Shown here: piece after piece, positions 16,463-23,245 of the stretch | Position numbering within the stretch: the first letter of the stretch is position 1 | Layout: the number at the start of each line of letters is the position of its first letter | Assembly (NCBI GenBank): GCA_963795335.1 | Contig: CAWCHI010000001.1 | Coordinates: forward strand, 1 to 64,000 | DNA: 64,000 bases | Direction of reading: 5' to 3' | Source of the DNA: Trebonia sp963795335 | GTDB lineage: Bacteria > Actinomycetota > Actinomycetes > Streptosporangiales > Streptosporangiaceae | Translations under genes and position numbers: made by a program | Notes under the pieces: model-generated | Databases searched by the model: none | What the model saw: only the letters and a program-made list of their open reading frames with translations | What the model was told of the DNA's origin: nothing

Positions 16463-17634
16463 GACAGTGTCGCCTCCGAGCCGTAGATGCTGTCGCTTAC
16501 CGGGCTCACCATCGGGCCGGACACAACCAGGGAGACATCAGCTCCGGGCACCTGGCTGGTGGACTCACCGCGGACTTGACGGACCGCCTCGATGACCAGT
16601 TCCAGGCCGTGCATGTAGCATTCAGCGAGGTTCCCGCCGCTGGTGTTGAGCGGAAGCTTCCCGCCATCGGCCTTCAGGTTGTCAAGGACGAGGAAGTCGT
16701 TCGCGTCCGCCGCCTTGACCAGGCCGTGCTCGACCAGGCTCATCAGCACGCCGCCGGTGAAGTTCTCGTAGCACTGCACCACGTTGACGTCGGCCGGCCC
16801 GACCTGGGCCATGTCATAGAGGTTGCGCGACACCGACGTGAAATGCGAGCTGGCGAAGTGCGGGCTGTTGAACGCGCCCGCGCCGGTCCGGTGGTCGGAT
16901 CCTGTCGCCGCGCCGAGCACGTAAACGGGGCGAGCGCGGAGGTCGCGGGCCCGTTCGGCGGATACCAGGATCACCGCGGCGGCGCCGTCGTTCTCCATGC
17001 AGCAGTCGTAGAGGTGGAACGGCTCGACGATCCAGCGCGAGTTGTCGTACTTCTCCTCGTCTAGCGGACGGCCGTACATAACCGCGCGGGGGTTGTTCTG
17101 AGCGTGGTAGTAGGAGGCCATCGCGATGCCGCGCAGCGCTGACTGCCTGATGCCGTGCTCGTACATGAAGCGCATGGCCTTCATCGAGTACTGCTGACCG
17201 GGCGACATGATCCCGTAGGCCTGGTTGAATGCCTGATCGCCCGCGATCGTGGCCGCCTGGCGGCCCAGCCCGAACCGGCCGAACTGGCCCTGGGCCAGCG
17301 CGCGGAACACAACGACCGTGTTGGCGATACCCGCGTAGATGGCCGCCGACGCGCTGGCGATCGCCCCTGACCCGCCTCCTCCGCCGCCGCCCCACTGCAT
17401 GTTCGAGAACCGCAGCTCCTTCGTGCCCAGCGCCGCGGCCAGCCTCGTCGGGTCATTGCGGTCATTGCTGTAGGACGCGAACCCGTCAATGTCCGTGGGG
17501 TCAATCCCCGCGTCCTCACAGGCAGCCAGGATGCCCATCAGCGCGAGCTTGAACTCCGGGTCAGGCGACTGGCCGTGCTTGTAATACGTCGTCTCGCCGA
17601 CCCCCGCGACGGCCACCTGGCCACGCATCGTCAC
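16459..17634 (-). CDS. thiolase-like (SCP-x/Ltp2-type) acyl-CoA aldolase or lyase subunit
   Basis: This protein of about 391 residues has the thiolase fold: VAVAGVGETTYY start, ACEDAGIDPTDIDGFASY, QCYENFTGGVLM and NTSGGNLAECYMHGL. Where degradative thiolases carry the nucleophilic Cys in a G-C-A/S motif, this one has a run of glycines (WGGGGGGGSGAIASAS) and no cysteine. Ltp2-type aldolases also act without it and need a DUF35 partner, which is encoded directly downstream with an ATGA overlap. I therefore favour retro-aldol cleavage of an acyl-CoA over thiolysis. GTG 17634 has AGGAG at good spacing; ATG 17628 is the alternative. Confidence 0.75.
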   Translation of the reverse strand: MTMRGQVAVAGVGETTYYKHGQSPDPEFKLALMGILAACEDAGIDPTDIDGFASYSNDRNDPTRLAAALGTKELRFSNMQWGGGGGGGSGAIASASAAIYAGIANTVVVFRALAQGQFGRFGLGRQAATIAGDQAFNQAYGIMSPGQQYSMKAMRFMYEHGIRQSALRGIAMASYYHAQNNPRAVMYGRPLDEEKYDNSRWIVEPFHLYDCCMENDGAAAVILVSAERARDLRARPVYVLGAATGSDHRTGAGAFNSPHFASSHFTSVSRNLYDMAQVGPADVNVVQCYENFTGGVLMSLVEHGLVKAADANDFLVLDNLKADGGKLPLNTSGGNLAECYMHGLELVIEAVRQVRGESTSQVPGADVSLVVSGPMVSPVSDSIYGSEATLS

Positions 17635-17893
17635 GATGATCTCCTGTTCTCCCCGCACCGTCACGGGACCTCATCTGACGGTGATTTCCAGAACGAATTC
17701 TTCGTATCAGGGATTAGGGGAGAGATCAATACTCCAGCCGCGCTACCGTCTAGACCCCGATCTGACCGGCCAAAATGGGCATCCGTAGCGCCACCGGCAG
17801 TCGGCGATGCCTGAGCTCCTCCAGACCTTGAAAATCGGTTCTACCATGTGGATGACCGACCTCCTCGAAGCGATACCGGGTGCTGGGGATTTG

Positions 17894-17914
17894 CTCCTCC
17901 ACTTACTGGAGGAG
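17894..17914 (+). promoter_or_regulatory. MerR-type promoter/operator
   Basis: CTCCTCCA and TGGAGGAG form a perfect 8-bp inverted repeat around CTTAC. It lies between a TTGCTC -35-like box (17891) and a CAGACT -10-like box (17916), a 19-base spacer. An over-long spacer with a dyad inside is the hallmark of MerR-activated promoters. The MerR gene starts at 17928, so the site probably controls that gene itself. Confidence 0.6.
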
Positions 17915-17927
17915 CCAGACTGAGGCC

Positions 17928-18842
17928 ATGGAGAACGACGGACCACTTCTGACAATCGGCGAGCTGGCCATACGCACCGGCGTGCCGGTACGCACTATCC
18001 GGTTCTGGTCGGATAGCGGGCTGGTGCCGCCGGCCTCGCGGACTGACGGCGATCGCAGGCTGTACGACGCGGCGTGTGTGGCCCGGCTGGAACTGGTGAC
18101 GACCTTGCGGGAGCTGGGCGTGAGCCTGGCCAATGTCCGGCGCGTACTGGGCGGCCAGGTCACCGCCGCGGAGGTGGCCGCTATCCACCTTGAGGCGCTG
18201 GACACCGAGATCCGGGCCCTGCGGCTGCGCCGGGCAGTGGTGGCCGCCGTGGTGAAGCGCTCGGCCGACGGCGAGGAGATGGGCATGATCAGCAAACTCG
18301 CGCGCCTGTCCGCGGCCGAGCGGCGCCAGATCATCGATGACTTCATGGCGGAGGTTTTCCACGGACTGGATCCCAGCCCGGCGCGGGTACCCCGCTGGGC
18401 CGCAGCCCCTGATCTGCCCGACGATCCTTCGGCCGAGCAGGTCGAAGCGTGGGTCGATCTCGCTGAGCTGGTAGCAGACAGGGGTTTTCGCGAGCAGGTC
18501 CGGCAGGTCGCTGCCATTGGCATCCAGATCCAGTCCGGCCGCTGGCTGGTCGACGTCGAGCAGGCGCAGGCCGAGGCCGAAGCGGCCTGTCAGCGGGGCG
18601 TGCCACCCGAGTCCGCCGAAGCGGCCCGGATCATGGCGCGGATCCTGGCGGACGCTCCCGGCGGCCAGCGCGGGGCTGAGTTGCTGGCTCAGCTGGAGGC
18701 CGCCACCGACCCCCGGTTCGAACGCTACTGGGAGCTGACGGCCGTCATCAGCGGCCGCGGCCCGTTCCCGTCGCCGCTGCGGGCCCTTGCCTGGCTGGCC
18801 GCCGCGCTGCGCGCCAGCCAGGGCCTAAAGGCAGGCCGGTGA
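17928..18842 (+). CDS. MerR-family regulator with large C-terminal domain
   Basis: The 304-residue protein starts with a MerR HTH: LLTIGELAIRTGVPVRTIRF, SGLVPPASRTDGDRRLYD, then a coiled helix RLELVTTLRELGVSLANVRR. The remaining 200 residues are helical and contain no metal-site cysteines, so it is more likely a drug or metabolite sensor of the TipA/BmrR style. Its own promoter carries a dyad in a 19-bp spacer. It converges on the oxidoreductase gene at 18869 and diverges from the thiolase-like operon. ATG 17928 gives the canonical N-terminus. Confidence 0.8.
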   Translation: MENDGPLLTIGELAIRTGVPVRTIRFWSDSGLVPPASRTDGDRRLYDAACVARLELVTTLRELGVSLANVRRVLGGQVTAAEVAAIHLEALDTEIRALRLRRAVVAAVVKRSADGEEMGMISKLARLSAAERRQIIDDFMAEVFHGLDPSPARVPRWAAAPDLPDDPSAEQVEAWVDLAELVADRGFREQVRQVAAIGIQIQSGRWLVDVEQAQAEAEAACQRGVPPESAEAARIMARILADAPGGQRGAELLAQLEAATDPRFERYWELTAVISGRGPFPSPLRALAWLAAALRASQGLKAGR

Positions 18843-18868
18843 TCGAGGTCCGCCTGGGCCTGAACGGA

Positions 18869-19768
18869 TCAGAGGACTTGGGGGTGCAGCACGATGCGCC
18901 CGTGGGTCTTGCGGTCGGCCAGGGCCTGATAGGCGTCGCGCACGGCGGTGAGTGGGTACGTTGCGGCGACGGGGATGTGCAGGTCGCCGGTAGCGGCGAG
19001 GGCGGCCAGTCCGGCCAGCGCCGGGAGGCCGCCGGCATCGGTCGTTCCAAGCGATTTGACGCCCTTCTCTTTCGCTCCGCGATAGTCGACGACGGTGTTG
19101 ATGTGGTCTTTCGGAACGCCGAGGTTGATGGCGAGGTCGATGTAGCCGCCGCCGACGGCGTCGATGAAGGCATCGGCTCGGTCGGTCGTGGCGAGGATCC
19201 GTTCCTGTTCGCCGTCGCCGTATTGGACAGGCTGGATGCCATGCTGCCGGAGCAGGTCGAAATGTGCGTCGCTGGTCAGTCCGATCACCGTCGCTCCGGC
19301 ACGGAGTGCAAGCTGGGCAGCGGTGAACCCGACGCCGCCCGACGCGCCCGAGATCACGATGGTCTCGCCCGGCCGGGGTTCAACCGCCCGGATGGCACCG
19401 AGGCCCGCCATCGGTGTGGTGTAGAGCGAACCCGCCACGTCCCAGGAGAGGGCTTGAGGCTTGCTCACCAGCTGGACTGCGGGGATAGCGACGAACTGGG
19501 CGTGGGCATCCCAGCTCTGGAGCCAGCCCAGCACCGCGTCACCGACGGTGAAGCCGGGCACGCCGGCACCGACCGCAACGACTTCACCGGCGAGATCGCG
19601 ACCCGGCGTGTAGGAACTGCCGTGCAGCGCTGGCAGCGCCCCGGGGTTGAGCGCACCGGCCTCGGCCCGCACCACCACCTCGCCTGGGCTAGCCACCGGC
19701 TCGGGGACGTCCGCAAGGTAAATCCCGTCGATGCCCGAAAAGCGGTCATAGCGTACTGCTTTCATCAT
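18869..19768 (-). CDS. NADPH:quinone oxidoreductase-like medium-chain dehydrogenase
   Basis: The 299-residue MDR-superfamily enzyme lacks zinc-ligand cysteines. It has the GroES-like N-terminus MKAVRYDRFSGIDGIYLADV, the substrate-side NPGALPALHGSSYTPGRDLA, and a nucleotide-binding Rossmann motif SGASGGVGFTAAQLA. It should transfer hydride from NADPH to a quinone or enone in the cytosol. The gene stands alone between the converging MerR gene and a decayed gene. Its start is MMKAV; either Met is possible. Confidence 0.85.
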   Translation of the reverse strand: MMKAVRYDRFSGIDGIYLADVPEPVASPGEVVVRAEAGALNPGALPALHGSSYTPGRDLAGEVVAVGAGVPGFTVGDAVLGWLQSWDAHAQFVAIPAVQLVSKPQALSWDVAGSLYTTPMAGLGAIRAVEPRPGETIVISGASGGVGFTAAQLALRAGATVIGLTSDAHFDLLRQHGIQPVQYGDGEQERILATTDRADAFIDAVGGGYIDLAINLGVPKDHINTVVDYRGAKEKGVKSLGTTDAGGLPALAGLAALAATGDLHIPVAATYPLTAVRDAYQALADRKTHGRIVLHPQVL

Positions 19769-19879
19769 GTATCCCAGTTTGCGAGTGATTCGAATCGGCT
19801 GGATCGCGCGAGAGGATGCTCAGGTACGGCGCAGGAGTGGCCAGGTCCCGGCTGGAATCCCGCGGCCGTCCCACCACCG

Positions 19880-20241
19880 AGGGCTGAGTCATGCCGCTGG
19901 ACTCCGAAGCACCCACCCCCGTGAGCAGCGTAGCGGCCTACCCGAACGGTTTCGAATTCACCATCCATGCGCTGCTGCATCGCGGGCAACTCACCTGGGG
20001 GGTGAGCCCGGTCGACCCGTCCGCCGACCCGGTCACTGGTCATGACTGAAACTGGCTGTGGCGGGACCCAACGCCAATGGGGTGGCCGGTTCTGGGTTCA
20101 CCCGTTGCCCTCAGACGGGCCGGTCACCTTTATCGCATCCTGGTTGCTCCGGGGAGTGACAAAGGCGAGCGCAGCACTGGACAGCTCGGTGATCCACGAG
20201 GCTGCCAGCCGGGCCGTGAACTTCTGGCCCGAAGAGCCCTG
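19880..20241 (+). pseudogene. frameshifted conserved actinobacterial hypothetical gene
   Basis: Two pieces in different frames belong together. LDSEAPTPVSSVAAYPNG-FEFTIHALL is at about 19897-19990, and FWVHPLPSDGPVTFIASWLL ... ALDSSVIHEAASRAVNFWPE ends at 20241. I recognise this pair as the body and C-terminus of a conserved actinobacterial protein of unknown function (W-V-x-P-L-P-P-x-G-P-V-T-F motif). The section between them is shortened and carries stops. The N-terminus is missing or unrecognisable. Confidence 0.5.
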
Positions 20242-20375
20242 ACGAGCCACACCGATGTCACCGCCTAGCCAGTCAGGTCAGGCAAAGAGCGGACGGGCGT
20301 CGTGATCGCCCGGCTGTCCGCGACCAAGAACGTGAACCTAATCGCACTGAACACCGTGCCGGCACTTTTAACGCA

Positions 20376-21077
20376 TTACTTTTCTGGCGCCTCCGCACCC
20401 GATTTGGTCACCGCCGCGCTTTCCAGGTCGTGGAGCCAGCCTGCGTGTTCGGCGTGCGCCCACGATCGCGACACCGATCCCGTCCGCATTCCGCGACGTG
20501 CCTCAGGGTCTTTCAGCGCGAAATAGACGTGCCCGACGACAAGCAGGCCGACGGCGAGGGCGAACCAGTCGTGCACGAATGTGGCGCCACTGCGCCAGGG
20601 CAAGGGGGCGAGCCCTACGAAGTACATGAGCACTCCGGTGCCGAGCAGGACGAGGATCGAGCCGCAGGCCAGCGAGGCGTTCAGCTTCTGGCCTGCGTTG
20701 AATTTTCCGACCGCGATGGTCCCGTCCCGGCGAGCACGCGTGCGTAGCCAGCGGCGGTCGGCGGAAGTGAAGCGGCCGAGACGTCGCAGGTCGGCCCGGT
20801 ATGCGAAGGACAGGATTCCGAGAAGCATGGGTAGCGGCAGTGCAAAACCGCAGTAGACGTGGATCAGTTCAACGATGTAGCGGTGGCCTACGAGCACGGC
20901 GACCGGGCCGTTGTAGAGGATGGCGGCGGTCAGGATGCACATCGTCATCAAGATTGCCGTCGTCCGGTGGATCATGCGCTCGGCGCGGCTGAACCTGGGC
21001 ACTGATGCAGAGGCAGACTCCGGCGCCGAGGAGGTCGAGCCTGCCGTGTTATTCCCTGATGGTTCCGTCGAGGGCAT
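20376..21077 (-). CDS. cytochrome b561-type membrane subunit of the molybdoenzyme
   Basis: The protein of about 233 residues begins MPSTEPSGNN, followed by RAERMIHRTTAILMTMCILT and four predicted helices: about 40-60, 75-98, 143-162 and 178-198. Histidines are in TM1 (ERMIHR), TM2 (RYIVELIHVYCG) and the last helix (VHDWFALAVGLLVVGHVYFA). This is a di-haem cytochrome b fold like formate dehydrogenase gamma or YedZ-like partners. ATG 21077 overlaps the upstream molybdopterin gene by 29 bases, so the two are co-translated. It likely passes quinol electrons to the periplasmic molybdoenzyme. Confidence 0.75.
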   Translation of the reverse strand: MPSTEPSGNNTAGSTSSAPESASASVPRFSRAERMIHRTTAILMTMCILTAAILYNGPVAVLVGHRYIVELIHVYCGFALPLPMLLGILSFAYRADLRRLGRFTSADRRWLRTRARRDGTIAVGKFNAGQKLNASLACGSILVLLGTGVLMYFVGLAPLPWRSGATFVHDWFALAVGLLVVGHVYFALKDPEARRGMRTGSVSRSWAHAEHAGWLHDLESAAVTKSGAEAPEK

Positions 21078-21642
21078 AGCCGCGTGTCTCCCAGTAGCCG
21101 GGTGTTTCGGTCTCGGCGAGTTCGATGCCTGACAGCCATTTGGTGCTTTTGTATCCGTACATCGATCCGGCGTACATGCGCACTGGGCCGCCGTGGTCAT
21201 GGGTCACGGGCGCACCGAGCATCTCCAGCGCCACCAGGATGTCTGGGCGACGGGCCTCGGCGAGAGTGAGGCTTTCGGTATAGGTGCCGTCGAAGGACGT
21301 GAAGCGCACGGCGCGCGCCTGCTTGGCTGGTGCGGCCTTCTCGAGCAGGACGGACAGCTTCACCCCGACCCAGTGCACCGCGGGGACGCGCCAGCCAGTG
21401 ACGCACTGGAAGTCCTGGATCAATGAGGTTTGCGGCAGAGCCCTCAGGTCCGAGACCGAGTAGCTGGCCGGGTGATCGACAAGGCCGGATACGTTCAGCC
21501 GGTAGTTGTCCGCTGTCTCCGTACGTACGGACCCGGTGACCGAGTAGTACCGGAAGGTGTCGCCCAGAGGAATCAGCGAGAGCAGGCCCGTGGGGTCGTG
21601 GTCAGCGATCGGTCCGATGACCTGGGCCAGGGTGTTTTGCAC
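21049..21642 (-). CDS. sulfite-oxidase-family (YedY-like) molybdopterin oxidoreductase
   Basis: The open frame from GTG 21642 gives 197 residues with the molybdopterin core: YRLNVSGLVDHPASYSVSDL, the Mo-ligand cysteine in QDFQCVTGWRVPAVHW, SFDGTYTESLTL, MLGAPVTHDHGGPVRMYAGS and YGYKSTKWLSGIEL. In-frame coding continues upstream without a usual start codon as APVGRRLILGLLGLGALG, a twin-arginine-like export signal. The true start is therefore lost, non-canonical, or joined by frameshift to the 30-codon membrane ORF beginning at 21866. It likely works outside the membrane with the cytochrome b encoded next. Confidence 0.8.
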   Translation of the reverse strand: MQNTLAQVIGPIADHDPTGLLSLIPLGDTFRYYSVTGSVRTETADNYRLNVSGLVDHPASYSVSDLRALPQTSLIQDFQCVTGWRVPAVHWVGVKLSVLLEKAAPAKQARAVRFTSFDGTYTESLTLAEARRPDILVALEMLGAPVTHDHGGPVRMYAGSMYGYKSTKWLSGIELAETETPGYWETRGYALDGTIRE

Positions 21643-21773
21643 TCGCTGGCCGGTGAGGGTCCCGAGCGCGCCAAGTCCGAGCAGACCCAGGATCAGCCGG
21701 CGACCGACGGGCGCACCCGCCGGGTTGGAGGGTGCGTTGTCTGATTCGCCGACGCCTGGCCGGTCGCGGCCGC

Positions 21774-21866
21774 TCAGCTCGGCCGGCCCCGGACACCCAG
21801 GCCGGCCACGGCAAGGCCCGCGATCGCACTGACAGAGCCCGCGACGACCCAGACCGGCTTCTTCAT
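21774..21866 (-). CDS. short membrane ORF upstream of the molybdoenzyme
   Basis: ATG 21866 follows CAGGAGCTCCGTC (good Shine-Dalgarno) and encodes MKKPVWVVAGSVSAIAGLAV plus ten more residues before TGA near 21774. It is one hydrophobic helix with a positive start. It may be a free-standing membrane peptide or the displaced N-terminus of the molybdopterin oxidoreductase, which lacks an obvious start downstream. Confidence 0.4.
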   Translation of the reverse strand: MKKPVWVVAGSVSAIAGLAVAGLGVRGRPS

Positions 21867-22061
21867 GACGGAGCTCCTGACAATTGCCGACGGCCCAGGC
21901 TGAGCACCTCCCGGGTCGCCTGCTGCGGCCGGGACGCGCCAGGCACCGTCTCCCGGCAGTCTATTTGCTTTTCTGCGCGGCCAGCAGATTCAGCCTGCCG
22001 TCACCTGGCTGCCGGCTTCGCCATCGCGGGCGCCCGGCGGGGCCGCAGGCCAGGCCTTGGG

Positions 22062-22622
22062 TCAGTTGGCGAAGCGGGCGGCGAGCTCGGCTATCCGGCT
22101 GGGCCGGTGCTCTGGGCGCATGCGGCCGGCGCGTTCCAGCAGGCTCATGCCATGCAGTGCGCTCCAGAGCAGTTCGGTTGCCGTTCCGTTGTGGTCGCTG
22201 CCGAGGGCCGCGCCCAGCGCGTTGAAGCCGGAGCGCAGCTCGGTCTCCGCATCGTCTTGCGCGAAGCGCGCGTCGATCGGCAGCTGGAACATCGCCTCGT
22301 AGAGTGACGAGTGCGCTGCGGCGAAGTCCAGGTACGCGTCCGCGACCGCTGCGACCGCCTGCGCGCCTGTCTTGCCTTCCATGCTCGCCCGGGTCGCCGC
22401 CGCCAGTTCCACGAAGCCGGCGAGCGCCACCGTGCGCATGATCTCCGTCTTCCCGCCGGGGAAGTGGCCGTAGAGCACGGGCTGCGTGTACCCGATCGCG
22501 TCGGCGAGGCGCCGCGACGTGACCGCCGTCCACCCGTCGGCCTCGGCCATGGCCCGGGCCGCGTCGAGGATCTGCTGCCTGCGCTCGGCTACGCGCTGCG
22601 CGCGGGTACCTGCCTTCGCCAT
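22062..22622 (-). CDS. TetR/AcrR-family repressor
   Basis: The 186-residue protein has an N-terminal HTH: RRQQILDAARAMAEADGWTA, TSRRLADAIGYTQPVLYGHF, and a helical ligand domain (WHG-like motif LLWSALHGMSLL). It is divergent from the DUF1772 gene at 22706. Two tandem palindromes sit in the 83-bp gap, so it probably represses both itself and the DUF1772 gene. The ligand is unknown. Confidence 0.9.
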   Translation of the reverse strand: MAKAGTRAQRVAERRQQILDAARAMAEADGWTAVTSRRLADAIGYTQPVLYGHFPGGKTEIMRTVALAGFVELAAATRASMEGKTGAQAVAAVADAYLDFAAAHSSLYEAMFQLPIDARFAQDDAETELRSGFNALGAALGSDHNGTATELLWSALHGMSLLERAGRMRPEHRPSRIAELAARFAN

Positions 22623-22660
22623 GGTTCCTCCCCCTTGCGTTCTGGATCGCCAGAACCTAA

Positions 22661-22691
22661 TCTAGCACTGCTAGAAACCTAGCACTGCTAG
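22661..22691. promoter_or_regulatory. tandem TetR operators
   Basis: CTAGCACTGCTAG, a perfect 13-bp palindrome (CTAGCA-C-TGCTAG), occurs twice, at 22662-22674 and 22679-22691, with centres 17 bp apart. The first extends to TCTAGCACTGCTAGA. The sites fill the gap between the TetR gene and the DUF1772 gene, and the second ends 14 bp before the latter's start. Confidence 0.8.
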
Positions 22692-22705
22692 AAAGAGGGA
22701 TCATC

Positions 22706-23158
22706 GTGATCGTCGCGCTCGCTGTCATCACCGCAACCGTCACCGGCGTCATGGTTGGCGTCGAGTTCGCCGTCGCGGTCTTCGTCAACCCGATCCAGCG
22801 GCGCCTGCCCATCGGATCCTGGATTGAGGCCACCGCCGCTGGCGGCCGGGTGCTCGGCCGCGTGATGCCCTTCTGGTACATCGGGTCCCTGCTCCTCACG
22901 GCGTGGCTGGCCGCCGCTCTATGGGGCGGGACGGCCGGTGGCGCTGCCGTCGCGGCCGCGGCCCTGCTCATCGTGAGCGTCATCATGTCGGTCGCCCTGC
23001 TCGTCCCGATCAACAACCGCATCATTACGTGGACAGCCGACAACCACCCAGCCGACTGGCGCGAGCAGCACCAGCGATGGGACCGGCTGCACTACGCGCG
23101 GGTGGCGATCATCATCGCGGCGTTCGTGCTGACGCTCGTCGCCGGGGCAGTCGCCTGA
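22706..23158 (+). CDS. DUF1772 membrane protein
   Basis: The 150-residue protein has four predicted helices: about 3-24, 52-70, 78-102 and 130-149. It carries the DUF1772 hallmarks EFAVAVFVNPIQRRLP near the N-terminus, VPINNRIITWTA, and W-x-R-x-H-Y before the last helix. Its function is unknown. It is typically under TetR control, as here. GTG 22706 lies behind AGAGGG. A strong hairpin at 23171 follows the stop. Confidence 0.85.
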   Translation: MIVALAVITATVTGVMVGVEFAVAVFVNPIQRRLPIGSWIEATAAGGRVLGRVMPFWYIGSLLLTAWLAAALWGGTAGGAAVAAAALLIVSVIMSVALLVPINNRIITWTADNHPADWREQHQRWDRLHYARVAIIIAAFVLTLVAGAVA

Positions 23159-23170
23159 CGGCCGTAACAG

Positions 23171-23203
23171 CAGGGTGTCCTCGCCTGAGGCGAGGACACC
23201 CTG
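23171..23203. terminator. bidirectional terminator hairpin
   Basis: CAGGGTGTCCTCGCC (23171-23185) and its exact complement GGCGAGGACACCCTG (23189-23203) surround a TGA loop: 15 perfect pairs. It lies between the converging DUF1772 and phosphodiesterase genes, with no strong U-tract, as is usual in high-GC actinobacteria. Confidence 0.85.
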
Positions 23204-23245
23204 TCCCGATTCCCTCGATCGTCAAGGGCTGCTGCCAGCCGGCCG

